A stretch of DNA of 64,000 bases from Bog-756 sp963741055. GTDB lineage: Bacteria; Actinomycetota; Acidimicrobiia; Acidimicrobiales; RAAP-2. The notes beneath the pieces are model-generated. The model made no database searches. It saw only the letters and a list, made by a program, of their open reading frames with translations, and was not told the origin of the DNA. The stretch is taken from the NCBI GenBank assembly GCA_963741055.1, contig CAVUGU010000009.1:186001-250000 (forward strand), read 5' to 3'. The position numbers and the translations under genes are program-made. Of the stretch, positions 45,960-54,097 are shown piece by piece; positions within the stretch are counted from its first letter, which is position 1; every line of letters begins with the position of its first letter.

Positions 45960-47918
45960 GTCGAGTAGCCGGGGGGAATCGCACCCCCCGGCTCTCACAG
46001 AACCGGACGTGAACCTCTCAGCTCATCCGGCTCTTGCAGGTCGGTTGGGAGTGGCTGCGAGAAGGTGCCAGTGGGCGAAGAGCCGGGGATTGCGCTGTTG
46101 TTCCTCACGCAACCGGTCCCATGCCAGCTGAGGCTTCCCTCGCAGTCGCTTGAACTTCTGCATTGCCCATCTGATCAGATGCTCATCGATGCGCTTTGCG
46201 ATGAAATACAACTCGGAGCGATAGAAGGCTCCGTAATAGTTGATCCAGCCTCGGACCTGGGGGTTGATGCCCCGGGCGATGCCGGATAGGTCTGTTCCAC
46301 TCCGACGGTTGAGGTGCCAGTCCCTGATCTGCTTGCCCTTCGCCTTCTTCGCCTGGGCACTGATGGCCGGTGAGAAGTTCATGAAGAACCCCCGCCGACC
46401 CTTGGCCAGACGACCTTGGAAGGTGTAACCGAGGAAGTCGAAGCTGGTGTGCTCGTAGTCCTTGCGGCGTTTCGTGTCCTGGCAGTACACGACCTTCGTC
46501 TTTTCAGGGTGCAGTTCGAGTCCAACGGACCCGAGCCGTTCAGCGAGTGCGGCCCACAGATGCAGGGCCTTTGCCTCGGTGTCGCAGTGGATCACCACGT
46601 CATCCGCGTAGCGCTCGAATGGACTGCCGGGGTGGTCCCGGTCCATCCACTTGTCGAACGCGTAATGCATGAAGAGGTTGGCCAGCAGCGGCGAGATCGG
46701 GGACCCTTGCGGGGTTCCCTTCTCCCGTGCCACCAGAGTCCCGTCTGGCATCTGCATGGGGGCGGTGAGCCACCGTTCGATGTAGAGCAGAACCCAGCGT
46801 TCGTCGGTGTGGTGAGCGACCGCTTTTAACAACAGATCGTGGGGAACGCTGTCGAAGAAGGCCCGGACGTCGATGTCCAACACCCAGTCCTTCTTCCAAC
46901 AGCGCTGACGAGTCACGGCCAGTGCGTCATGGGCACTGCGCCCCGGACGATAGCCATAGCTGTCATGGTGGAAGATCGGCTCAAGCTCCTCTTCCAGCAG
47001 CATCGCTGCTGCGGTCTGGGCGATGCGGTCCACCGTGTTCGGCACCCCCAACGCCCTGACCCCGGTCCCATGGTCCTTCGGTATCTCCACCGCCCGCACC
47101 GGCCCGGGGAAGTAGCTCCCCGAACTCATCCGGTTCCACAGCTTGTAGAGGTTGTCCCTCTCGTTGTCTGCAAACCGTTCGATGCTGACGGAGTCCACGC
47201 CCGGCGCACCATTGTTCGCCTGGACCTTCATCCACGCCTCGTAAACGAGGCGCTTTCGAATCTCAAACGACTTCATCCCCAACTGTGGTCCGTCCATCAG
47301 CTCCTCCCCCGAAGGGTTGACTGATGGGTGACCTGACCTGCCCAGCCCCTTCGCTCCAGCCCCATTACAGGGCCTTCATCGCTACTACGAACTGGTCCGC
47401 CTCTGTGCCTCGCATCGGTACTCTCTCCCACGTGGCCGTGGCCACATGGGGTTCTCCCTCTCGACGACCAGGGGGCCGACGTCACCCATTTCGACTGGCC
47501 ATTCGTATCGAAGCGACAGATTCTCCTGTTCCATGCCAGGGCCTGCAACGAGCTCACGCCACCTTTACACCGGACACCGCCAGGGCCACGAGCAGGCAGC
47601 TCCCTGGCTCCGGACACGCCGAGGGGCGCGCCCTTGTCCCGGGGCGGGCGTGCAGCCCCGGTTTCGATGTCATTGTTCACATTTTCGATGCGTCAGCAGT
47701 GGTTCACACATGTTCGTCTTCTCGTCGCTCACCTGACCCGCTGATAGCGAGCCTTCTCCGCAGTCGCTTCCCACCCCGGCTCTTAACCGGCATGACACTG
47801 CAGCGGTTTGGGATCTCCGCCTGCACGGCGAACCCGGAGGGCCTCCCTCCATCCCTGGCACAGCAAGGTTCATGCTGACGATCTTCTACAACGTCATCAC
47901 TCCCCTTTCAGGACGCAC
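45960..47918 (-). mobile_element. Group II intron with reverse transcriptase
   Basis: 1,959 nt on the minus strand. The 5' end GTGCG at 47918-47914 fits GUGYG. Domain V is the 34-nt hairpin at 46033-46000 (GAGCCGGATG...CCGGTTC). Domain VI follows, with stem GAGAGCC/GGCT-A-CTC, the bulged A being the branch point 7 nt from the 3' end at 45960 (ends AC). The flanks hold a 12-bp inverted repeat, CCGGCACTTCCG (45920-45931) and CGGAAGTGCCGG (47925-47936), which would form a 58-nt hairpin site once the intron is removed. It lies between the cyclase and aldo/keto reductase genes. Confidence 0.85.
46023..47297 (-). CDS. ltrA: Group II intron reverse transcriptase/maturase
   Basis: 424 residues: RT domain with VLDIDVRAFFDSVPHDLLLK, KGTPQGSPISPLLANLF and the active site RYADDVVI, then the maturase region INPQVRGWINYYGAFYRSEL. 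No H-N-H endonuclease domain is present, as in several classes that retrohome without second-strand cleavage. It splices and mobilises the host intron. The stop TGA at 46025-46023 lies inside domain V, so ORF and catalytic RNA overlap. The frame looks complete and functional. Confidence 0.95.
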   Translation of the reverse strand: MDGPQLGMKSFEIRKRLVYEAWMKVQANNGAPGVDSVSIERFADNERDNLYKLWNRMSSGSYFPGPVRAVEIPKDHGTGVRALGVPNTVDRIAQTAAAMLLEEELEPIFHHDSYGYRPGRSAHDALAVTRQRCWKKDWVLDIDVRAFFDSVPHDLLLKAVAHHTDERWVLLYIERWLTAPMQMPDGTLVAREKGTPQGSPISPLLANLFMHYAFDKWMDRDHPGSPFERYADDVVIHCDTEAKALHLWAALAERLGSVGLELHPEKTKVVYCQDTKRRKDYEHTSFDFLGYTFQGRLAKGRRGFFMNFSPAISAQAKKAKGKQIRDWHLNRRSGTDLSGIARGINPQVRGWINYYGAFYRSELYFIAKRIDEHLIRWAMQKFKRLRGKPQLAWDRLREEQQRNPRLFAHWHLLAATPNRPARAG

Positions 47919-48030
47919 CACGCCCGGAAGTGCCGGAGTGTGACACCCCTCGCGGTGTTTGCGGATAACCAGCGGTCCCTCTGATCTGCCAGGCGGGACC
48001 GCCTGCGTCTGGGTTGACGATGGGCCGCGG

Positions 48031-49011
48031 TCAGTGCTCGATCCTGGCCATGTATGCCTCCTCGTAGCGGTCGCCAGCGGTCGGTGTGAGATCGTTGAGT
48101 CGGACGATCTGGTCCACACTGAGCACGACACGGTCAGCAGCCGTGTTCTCCTCAACCCGAGCCACCCGGCGAGTGCCGGGAATGGGGGAAATGTCATCAC
48201 CCTGGGCGAGGAGCCAGGCCAATGCAATCTGCGCAGGAGTGGCGTCGGCTTCAGCAGCTACGGCTTCGACCTCATCGACGATGCGGAGGTTTCGCTCCAG
48301 ATTCTCACCGACAAACCTGGGGTTGGTCTTGCGCCAGTCATCCTCCGGCATATCCTCCGCCGATCGGATCTGCCCAGTGAGGAAACCCCGGCCCAGGGGC
48401 GAATAGGGCACGAAGCCGATTCCGAGCTCACGCAGCAGCGGCAAAAGCTCAGCCTCCGGGCCGCGCGTCCATAGGGAGTACTCGGTCTGCAACGCAGCAA
48501 CCGGGTACACGGTGTGGGCACGCCGGATCGTGGCGGCACCCGCCTCGGACAAGCCGAGATAGCGGACCTTCCCTTCGGCAACCAGTTCGGCCAATACCCC
48601 CACTGTGTCTTCGATGGGAGCGTTTGGATCTACCCGGTGCTGGTAGTAGAGGTCGATGTAGTCGGTCCCCAGACGCCGGAGCGAACCCTCGACCGCGATG
48701 CGGATGTTCGCAGGGCTGCTGTCCAGAGCGCCAGGATCACGGCCTGTGTGTGAAATGAGTCCGAACTTTGTTGCCACCACGACCTCATCACGCCGACCCT
48801 TGATCGCCTGGCCGACTACCTCTTCACTGTGAAACGGCCCATAGACCTCGGCGGTGTCTATGTGGGTGACGCCTAGATCGAGCGCACGGCGGATCGTGCG
48901 GATCGACTCGTCGTCGTCCAATCCACCGCCGGCGGTATAGATGCCAGCCATGCTCATTGCTCCGAGACCAATGCGGGAGACGCTCAGTCCCCCAAGTGAG
49001 ACGCTCTTCAT
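48031..49011 (-). CDS. Aldo/keto reductase
   Basis: 326 residues, NADPH-dependent carbonyl reductase fold. It has the N-terminal strand pair VSLGGLSVSRIGLGAMSMAG, the catalytic Asp/Tyr in HIDTAEVYG, Lys in VVVATKFG and His in IDLYYQHRVD, and the cofactor end ISPIPGTRRVARVEEN. All four tetrad residues are present. Related to the AKR13/YakC group; substrate unknown. It lies upstream of the group II intron and is transcribed towards it. The element R6 lies 112 bp upstream of its start. Confidence 0.94.
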   Translation of the reverse strand: MKSVSLGGLSVSRIGLGAMSMAGIYTAGGGLDDDESIRTIRRALDLGVTHIDTAEVYGPFHSEEVVGQAIKGRRDEVVVATKFGLISHTGRDPGALDSSPANIRIAVEGSLRRLGTDYIDLYYQHRVDPNAPIEDTVGVLAELVAEGKVRYLGLSEAGAATIRRAHTVYPVAALQTEYSLWTRGPEAELLPLLRELGIGFVPYSPLGRGFLTGQIRSAEDMPEDDWRKTNPRFVGENLERNLRIVDEVEAVAAEADATPAQIALAWLLAQGDDISPIPGTRRVARVEENTAADRVVLSVDQIVRLNDLTPTAGDRYEEAYMARIEH

Positions 49012-49122
49012 CAGATAGCTCCAAGTCGTTGTTGATGGTGCGATTCAGCCCAACACCCTCCCAGCGCAGGGGCAGTCCCTACTGGTTTTGGACACGCCCA
49101 CAAGTGTCGTTCAGCCACACTA

Positions 49123-49162
49123 GATAAGTGACCCGCTCCCGGCGATCGGGAGCACCCTTACC
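49123..49162 (+). repeat. Dispersed element R6
   Basis: GATAAGTGACCCGCTCCCGG then CGATCGGGAGCACCCTTACC. It holds a perfect CTCCCG-GCGAT-CGGGAG hairpin and is close to the family consensus. Confidence 0.75.
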
Positions 49163-49292
49163 GTGCGCCGGACGACGACCAGGCTGCTGTCGATTCCAGC
49201 TCGACCGGTGACCAGAACTCACCGTATGCCGAGCGAGGCAATCCATCCTCTGCATTACGGTCATTGGGGACCGGCTCGATGAGGAGGCATCA

Positions 49293-49688
49293 ATGTCTGA
49301 GTGCCCGTCGATCGCCCATGTGACCCTCACGGTCAGCGATCTCAACCGAAGTGTCCCGTGGTACGCGCGACTCTTCGACCCCGAGCCCGTCTGGGATGAA
49401 GATCCCAGTCCATTCCGACGCGTTGTGTGGCTGGTCGGAAGTCAAACTGTTGTGGGACTTCACCAGTTTCCCGACCTGGCTGACAACCTCCCGTTCAACG
49501 AACGTCGACTCGGCCTCGACCACCTGGCGTTCGCCTGTCGCACTCGGGGTGACCTTGAAGCATGGGAAGCCCGCCTTGAAGAACTCGGTATCGCCAATGG
49601 TGGCATCGTCGATGCTGGATATGGCTCTGGGCTGTCCTTCCGTGACCCGGACAACGTCGCGCTGGAGTTCTTCGCACCGCCCTCCTAG
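49293..49688 (+). CDS. VOC-family protein (glyoxalase fold)
   Basis: 131 residues: IAHVTLTVSDLNRSVPWYAR (first metal His), RLGLDHLAFACRTRGDLEAW (second) and LSFRDPDNVALEFFAP (Glu). One domain, so it dimerises to complete the metal site. GAGGAGG precedes ATG 49293. Substrate is open; antibiotic resistance, lyases and dioxygenases share the fold. It sits alone between R6 and R11, and a hairpin overlaps its stop codon. Confidence 0.88.
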   Translation: MSECPSIAHVTLTVSDLNRSVPWYARLFDPEPVWDEDPSPFRRVVWLVGSQTVVGLHQFPDLADNLPFNERRLGLDHLAFACRTRGDLEAWEARLEELGIANGGIVDAGYGSGLSFRDPDNVALEFFAPPS

Positions 49689-49707
49689 GTCACTTGGGAC
49701 CTAGGAG
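49682..49707 (+). terminator. Hairpin across the VOC stop codon
   Basis: CTCCTAGGTC (49682-49691) and GACCTAGGAG (49698-49707) are perfect inverted repeats with a 6-nt loop; the TAG stop lies in the stem. There is no U tract, so it may act as an RNA end or a processing site. Confidence 0.4.
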
Positions 49708-49814
49708 ACATCGCCCGGTCGCCGGAGTGCCCCATCGACCCGGCGTCACCTGTGTAAACCTCCGGATGCAAGGCGTGGGCAACGAACCGGTCGAGAAACC
49801 GGATGGCGTACTCT

Positions 49815-49854
49815 CGGTAGTCGCTGCCGGGCACGCGAGGTGCCCCACTTACCC
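49815..49854 (+). repeat. Dispersed element R11 (diverged)
   Basis: CGGTAGTCGCTGCCGGGCAC then GCGAGGTGCCCCACTTACCC; family order kept, many changes. About 130 bp after the VOC stop. Confidence 0.4.
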
Positions 49855-49892
49855 GGCATTTGGAGGCGCCCCAAGGGGACCCCGTTCCCAGC

Positions 49893-50294
49893 TCACAATG
49901 CAAGCTGGGACAAAAGGTCACTCACCGCCGACCTGATCTGCCCATCCACACCCTCGGTATCTGGAATCTGCCATTGGCGGGACTTCTCCGACGGAATCCC
50001 GAATCGGTCCATCGCGTCTCTGTATACACCGTCACTCATGAAAACGAGTACGTCAGAACCGTCGATCAGCGCTTGGGTTGTCTGGGTCCAGGTTGATCCG
50101 GTGAACTGAAGCAGTCCCTCGCTCTGTAGCAAGAGTTTCACGAATGGCATGATCGCTCCGTTCATATCACCATCCGCCTCGATGCCACTCGACAAGATCG
50201 ATACATCGCTGAGGTCTCTTGTCGAAGATTTTGCATAGGCTTCGGCTAATCGACTCCGGTGAGTATTTCCCCTGCAAATGAAGTGAATAACCAT
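49893..50294 (-). CDS. Low-molecular-weight protein tyrosine phosphatase-like
   Basis: 133 residues. The P-loop CRGNTHRSR (C-X5-R) at the N-terminus, after VIHFI, and a C-terminal IPDTEGVDGQ with the general-acid Asp mark the LMW-PTP/arsenate-reductase fold. The family normally has about 150 residues and a DP pair at the acid position, so this is a shortened member. It may dephosphorylate arginine or tyrosine or act on a metabolite. AT content is higher than the neighbours. Plain ATG at 50294. Confidence 0.8.
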   Translation of the reverse strand: MVIHFICRGNTHRSRLAEAYAKSSTRDLSDVSILSSGIEADGDMNGAIMPFVKLLLQSEGLLQFTGSTWTQTTQALIDGSDVLVFMSDGVYRDAMDRFGIPSEKSRQWQIPDTEGVDGQIRSAVSDLLSQLAL

Positions 50295-50412
50295 GCGAGC
50301 TGAAGCATTACCCTCGGCCAGTCCGCATTAGAAAAAAGCGTGCGGAATCGGCGACCAGGCTAGCGATATGCCGCCGGGACGAGAGGTCCACGATCTGGTT
50401 TTGTCGGGGGCC

Positions 50413-50637
50413 TCATCGCACCCTTGTCAACCCCCGCGAGATCTCCTCTCGCTCTTCCAAGGAGAGCCGTAGATCAGAGCGCTGACGTGGACTCGGTCTG
50501 GTTCCGCCATGGTCCGCGATGAACCGCCGGAGCGACGAGTTCTGCCGATCGAGATGCCTCGCGATGTGCTTGACGGGCACGCCCGCCTCCCGCATGTCCC
50601 AGATCGTCTCTCTGTCCTCTGCCGAGAACCGTGCCAA
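50413..50637 (-). pseudogene. IS30-type transposase N-terminal fragment
   Basis: 74 codons give FSAEDRETIWDMREAGVPVK, then RQRSDLRLSLEEREEISRGL, the helix-turn-helix region of IS30 transposases, and stop there. The catalytic DDE part is absent. Remnant of an insertion sequence. Confidence 0.7.
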
Positions 50638-50689
50638 TCCAACACCTCCTGGTCGACGAACTTATTGTTCGCCAATCAGGCACGTGTTG

Positions 50690-50717
50690 CGTTGACACAG
50701 CCGTTCGGGGCAGTGTC
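50690..50717 (+). repeat. Dispersed element R14 (short, diverged)
   Basis: GTTGACACAGCCGTTCGGGG then CAGTG; resembles R7 with the middle shortened. Confidence 0.35.
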
Positions 50718-50950
50718 CAAAGGTCTTGCGACGACCGGCTTGCAGCAGTGGGCCGTGCGACCCACGCCGCTGTGGCGGAAACGGAAGCACGTTCAGTGCA
50801 CGGCGTCCGGTCGCCGTGTTCCTGCAGATAGCGCCCTGCCGGGGCGCATCCCGCGTTCGTCCGCCACCAGGGCATCACCGTTTGGTCCGCGCCATATACG
50901 CCCCATTGACGACAAAAAGGGCCGGACAGAAAAGGAAAATGCGGTGTGAA

Positions 50951-51003
50951 CTGGTGGGCGTTGGGCGACTTGAACGCCCGACCTCAGCCGTGTGAAGGCT
51001 GCG
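50951..51003 (+). repeat. Left attachment repeat (3' part of tRNA-Val)
   Basis: Identical for 53 bp to 61313-61365. It carries the tRNA 3' end and the anticodon arm as far as the D-arm side, without the 5' third. No complete tRNA can form here, so it is an att remnant. Confidence 0.88.
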
Positions 51004-51341
51004 GTCGTTCGGCGCCATGTGGACGGGTACCAGGTCTTTTGGGTTCAAACGTTCCTTGGTCACCGTCTCTCGTGCCATTCGTGTGCCAGATCGAATCAGA
51101 ACTCAAGGCCCAAAGCTGGCGTTCATCGACATGGACCCTACCGTCGCCTTCGAACTCGCTTGGGGAATAGTTGGGAGTGCCGTTGCGTAGGCGCGCCCTG
51201 CGCAAGGCAAGCCAAGCGGTGCCCCTCGGATGAACGGGTTCGCCGACAGTTCGACGACGAGAGTTCGAGAGGCCGTGGTAGGCGCAGCCCGGCCCATTTA
51301 CCGCTATCCTTACTCCTGGGCGAAAGTAAGGAGGACTGCAG

Positions 51342-51590
51342 ATGGACGTTGCTGCGAAGGTGACCTCGAAGGGCCAGGTCACTGTGCCGAAGGCCGTTCG
51401 TGACGCTCTTGGCATCGAGGACGGTGACGAGGTCGTATTCCGCGTCGAGAACGACCGAGCAGTCCTCGCGAAGGTCCCAAACTTCTTGGATCTCGGCGGC
51501 ACGGTTTCGGTCCCGGCGGCCAAGCGCAATGTCGCGTGGGACCAAGTGATTCGCAAGACCAGGAGCGCGCGGGCGGCCGCGCGTCGGTGA
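51342..51590 (+). CDS. AbrB/SpoVT-type antitoxin
   Basis: 82 residues. The swapped-hairpin DNA-binding domain is AAKVTSKGQVTVPKAVRDAL, followed by IEDGDEVVFRVENDRAVL. The C-terminus is basic and probably binds the toxin. AAGGAGG lies 8 nt before ATG 51342. Its TGA overlaps the GTG of the PIN gene, so the two form a type II toxin-antitoxin operon, which can autoregulate by AbrB binding. Such modules stabilise islands and cassette arrays. Confidence 0.9.
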   Translation: MDVAAKVTSKGQVTVPKAVRDALGIEDGDEVVFRVENDRAVLAKVPNFLDLGGTVSVPAAKRNVAWDQVIRKTRSARAAARR

Positions 51591-51985
51591 GTGCGTTCGT
51601 CGACACGAACGTCCTGGTCCGCCATCTCACCGGCGACCCACCGGACATGGCAGAGGCTGCGACGCAGTACCTGCGCACGGAGACCGAGCTGCTGCTCACC
51701 GACGTCGTAGCCGCAGAGACCATCTACGTGCTCGAGTCCTTCTACGAGGCACCGCGCGATCAGGTTGCCCAAGCGCTTCGTTCGCTGGTCGGCTTCAACT
51801 CCGTCATCTGCGTCGACTCTGCACTGCTCTTGAGGGCTGTCGAGGTGTACGAGACCGAGCGAGTCGACTTCGCCGAGGCGTACCTGGTCGCGTGTGCGGA
51901 GAGCACGGGCATAGCGCGAGTCGCCTCGTTCGATCGGTCCCTTGACCGAGTAGTCACCGTCGAACGGATCGAGCCAGGTTCGTAA
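51587..51985 (+). CDS. PIN-domain ribonuclease toxin
   Basis: 132 residues from GTG 51587 (GTGA overlap with the antitoxin). Acidic residues: FVDTNVLVRHL (Asp), DVVAAETIYVLESF (Glu), VDFAEAYLVACAE and SFDRSLDR, the PIN fold metal site. It cleaves RNA, usually tRNA or rRNA. The TAA stop is part of the dispersed element R7. Confidence 0.92.
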   Translation: MSAFVDTNVLVRHLTGDPPDMAEAATQYLRTETELLLTDVVAAETIYVLESFYEAPRDQVAQALRSLVGFNSVICVDSALLLRAVEVYETERVDFAEAYLVACAESTGIARVASFDRSLDRVVTVERIEPGS

Positions 51986-52017
51986 TTGACCCCCAGCCGG
52001 TGATCAGGGGCACCTCA
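51981..52017 (+). repeat. Dispersed element R7
   Basis: CGTAATTGACCCCCAGCCGG then TGATCAGGGGCACCTCA. The PIN stop codon TAA lies inside the first box. Confidence 0.7.
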
Positions 52018-52078
52018 TTGCGATCGTCCGGCCGACGGTCTGGGGCATCGCGGCCACACATTGGCGTAGCCTTCTCCT

Positions 52079-52381
52079 GTGACGACAATGGCAGAGCGGC
52101 TCGACGCAGCTCGGGTCAAGATCCAGCGGGCGCAGCACGCGGTAGAGAGTGACGAGGGAGCTTCACCAGTACTTGTCGCGGTGGTCAAAGAATTCGCCAA
52201 GAAAGCGGACAAGGCAACAACGACCCCCAACGAACGTGTGGCCGTGATTGAGCTTGAGCAAGCAGGCGATAGTGCCAAGGCGGCAGCCGAAGCGGACCCC
52301 GGCGTGTCGACTGCTACTCGAGACGCAGTCCTGGAGGCTCATCTGGTGATCTGCGTCGCGAAGGGCAAGCTCGATCTCTGA
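52079..52381 (+). CDS. Orphan protein, 100 aa, between R7 and R8
   Basis: Not recognised. The protein is helical and soluble: MAERLDAARVKIQRAQHAVE, VVKEFAKKADKATTTPNERV and ATRDAVLEAHLVICVAKGKL. GTG start at 52079, with TAGCCT 6 nt upstream, so it may be leaderless. It fills the interval R7-R8 alone (about 430 bp), the clearest single-gene unit in the array. Confidence 0.7.
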   Translation: MTTMAERLDAARVKIQRAQHAVESDEGASPVLVAVVKEFAKKADKATTTPNERVAVIELEQAGDSAKAAAEADPGVSTATRDAVLEAHLVICVAKGKLDL

Positions 52382-52409
52382 CCCTCGAAGGAATCGGTGG
52401 GAACAGGTC

Positions 52410-52443
52410 CGTAACTGACCCGCTCCCGGTGTACTGGGTCACG
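52410..52443 (+). repeat. Dispersed element R8
   Basis: CGTAACTGACCCGCTCCCGG then TGTACTGGGTCAC, 28 bp after the preceding stop. Confidence 0.72.
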
Positions 52444-52447
52444 AGTC

Positions 52448-52936
52448 ATGATGGGCCGGATGCCTTCCATGCGGCCCCCAACTGCGTCGGATCCTGACGG
52501 CGCCGACGGCTGGCGCTATCACGATCTAGCGGAGGTAGCCCCCGACGTGGCCTCCCGGCTGGTGAAGGAGTATGCCGAGGTCTGGCTCCCCGCGGCGGAG
52601 CTGCCCGAGGCGCGTCTAAATGAGGTGCGGCACACCTTGGAGCTGGTCGTAGCGGACGAATGGAAGGATGCCGGAGCCGGAACCAAACGGCTCCGGCTCA
52701 GGTCGTGGTACACGGGGGAAACTTCTTGGTTCTACGAGTGGGACGGGAATGTGGAGACGGCGGTCGCGTGGATTCGTCGTGAGGCTCAACTGCGCGCTGC
52801 GTGGGTTCGGTACGAACGATTTCGTCACGGGCCCACACTTTGGGACCTCGAAGGCGATTTCCGGGAGGAAGAACTGACTCCGGAGGAGTTACGAGCCTGG
52901 CTGAGGGACGACGTGGAACGTCATCCACTTGACTGA
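52448..52936 (+). CDS. Hypothetical protein, 162 aa
   Basis: Family not recognised. ATG 52448; ATGs at 52451 and 52460 are alternatives. Composition is acidic and Trp-rich in the middle (RLRSWYTGETSWFYEWDGNV, VAWIRREAQLRAAWVRYERF) and the end is EELTPEELRAWLRDDVERHP, a charged helix. Soluble, no signal. It starts 5 bp after R8 and ends 12 bp before R13, so it is bracketed by two elements. Confidence 0.68.
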   Translation: MMGRMPSMRPPTASDPDGADGWRYHDLAEVAPDVASRLVKEYAEVWLPAAELPEARLNEVRHTLELVVADEWKDAGAGTKRLRLRSWYTGETSWFYEWDGNVETAVAWIRREAQLRAAWVRYERFRHGPTLWDLEGDFREEELTPEELRAWLRDDVERHPLD

Positions 52937-52947
52937 TGGCGGCAGAT

Positions 52948-52990
52948 CGTTGCCCGCCCGGAACCATTGTTCGGGGGCAGGCCGGGGTTG
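52948..52990 (+). repeat. Dispersed element R13 (diverged)
   Basis: Holds GGAACCATTGTTCGGGGGCA then GGCCGGGG. The 16-mer CATTGTTCGGGGGCAG (52965-52980) recurs exactly at 56445-56460 beside the IS110 end. Confidence 0.45.
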
Positions 52991-53010
52991 CGTGATTAAA
53001 ATTGTTCCGC

Positions 53011-53283
53011 GTGGGGACTGAATCCGATGTATCAATTTCCAGTCCACCGAAGTCGAAGCTAACTGGTGGGCAGAAGTGGATGATCGCCGGGCTACTTCTC
53101 CTCCAGGTCCCTTCAAGCTTGATCTTCTATCCCTTGGCCGCGGTTTTCGCCATCACCGGCATCTTCGTACCGGTCGCCATCGTGCTCATGGGCATCGGAA
53201 CGTTGCCCATCTCGTTCGCCATGAAATGCAAGGACCGCTGGCAAAGCGGCGAGGTTCCGGAGAACCCGGCCGTTGCCGGATAG
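53011..53283 (+). CDS. Small membrane protein, two transmembrane segments
   Basis: About 90 residues from GTG 53011 (a TTG lies at 53002). Two hydrophobic helices: WMIAGLLLLQVPSSLIFYPL and AITGIFVPVAIVLMGIGTL, then a short basic tail (KCKDRW). No family is recognised. Bracketed by R13 and R10. Confidence 0.65.
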   Translation: MGTESDVSISSPPKSKLTGGQKWMIAGLLLLQVPSSLIFYPLAAVFAITGIFVPVAIVLMGIGTLPISFAMKCKDRWQSGEVPENPAVAG

Positions 53284-53330
53284 AAGGAAGCTGTGTTCAT
53301 CCACAAACCTGGAAGTGCCGGTCGAGCAGC

Positions 53331-53362
53331 CAGGTCGCCCCCTGCCGGCGTTCGGGGCAGGG
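53331..53362 (+). repeat. Dispersed element R10
   Basis: GGTCGCCCCCTGCCGGCG then TTCGGGGCAGGG, 47 bp after the small membrane-protein gene. The box GGAAGTGCCGGTC at 53311 precedes it; a similar box, GGAAGTGCCGG, is part of the intron-site repeat at 47926. Confidence 0.5.
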
Positions 53363-53370
53363 CGACTCAG

Positions 53371-53793
53371 TCAGTCCAGTGGGATTCGGCTCCTCTCCAG
53401 AATGGGAGCGAGCTTTCGTCGCACCCACTCGGCACCCCGCTGTTCGACCACCCAAAGCGCCGTCTGTCCATCCGTGGTGTGGACGGAGATGTCGGTGAAG
53501 ACCCTGCGTACTCCCTTGGCAAACTTTCCTCCGCTAGCCGGGAGACCCCGGGCGATCACGACTCGCGGCTCGACGGCTTCAATGGCCCGTTCACTGACCT
53601 CGATGCGTTGGACTGTCTTCATCGGAATACTGTGAGTCAATCGGAACCGTCCATAGTCGATCCGACCGTCTTTGATCCGCAACTGTCTTCCGTGGGCACC
53701 GAGACTTCGGTTGCCACTCCTATATCTGCACTTCGTGGGGAATCCGATCCTCACCGTCGACATGGCGTCGAGGAGGTTACTTCGGTGCTTCAT
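53371..53793 (-). CDS. Hypothetical protein, 140 aa
   Basis: Unrecognised. Basic N-terminus (MKHRSNLLDAMSTVRIGFPT), then a beta-rich part HSIPMKTVQRIEVSERAIEA and RRVFTDISVHTTDGQTALWV with an amphipathic end EWVRRKLAPILERSRIPLD. The strand-rich centre and C-terminal helix recall PH-like small domains, but I cannot assign it. Minus strand, like the secreted-protein gene upstream of it. Confidence 0.6.
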   Translation of the reverse strand: MKHRSNLLDAMSTVRIGFPTKCRYRSGNRSLGAHGRQLRIKDGRIDYGRFRLTHSIPMKTVQRIEVSERAIEAVEPRVVIARGLPASGGKFAKGVRRVFTDISVHTTDGQTALWVVEQRGAEWVRRKLAPILERSRIPLD

Positions 53794-53955
53794 CGGGCTG
53801 CCCGCAGAACCGGCAGCATCGATAGGGGATATCTAACGTCCCCGTCTCGGGAGTAGCGAATACTCCACTCGGGTCTCTCTCACCGAGGCGGCGCAACAGG
53901 GGTAGACGTCACAGATGCCGGTTGTAAACCCGGCCTGATCGGCTCTTCGGAAAGA

Positions 53956-53983
53956 AGAGGGTGGGGCTTCGGCCCCACCCTCT
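53956..53983 (-). terminator. Strong hairpin terminator
   Basis: A 12-bp perfect stem AGAGGGTGGGGC/GCCCCACCCTCT with TTCG (CGAA on the minus strand) loop, followed on the minus strand by TTCTTTCC. It ends the secreted-protein gene. The surrounding 53794-54097 has no gene. Confidence 0.75.
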
Positions 53984-54097
53984 CTGATCTCCGATGCTCT
54001 TGACTCCTGTTCGTTCTCAGATGGGTCCAAATCGGATGTTGGCAACCGAGGCTCAGCAGCGGTAGGCGGAGTTCCACCTCCACGCTGGGGGCGGTGG

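Larger units (their letters stand above)
50638..51341 (+). other. Intergenic stretch containing element R14 and the left island end
   Basis: About 700 bp without a convincing gene. It includes R14, the partial tRNA-Val at 50951-51003 and the 11-bp-spaced boxes CGTGCCATTC (51071-51080) and TGTGCCAGAT (51082-51091), candidate integrase arm sites. Confidence 0.55.
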
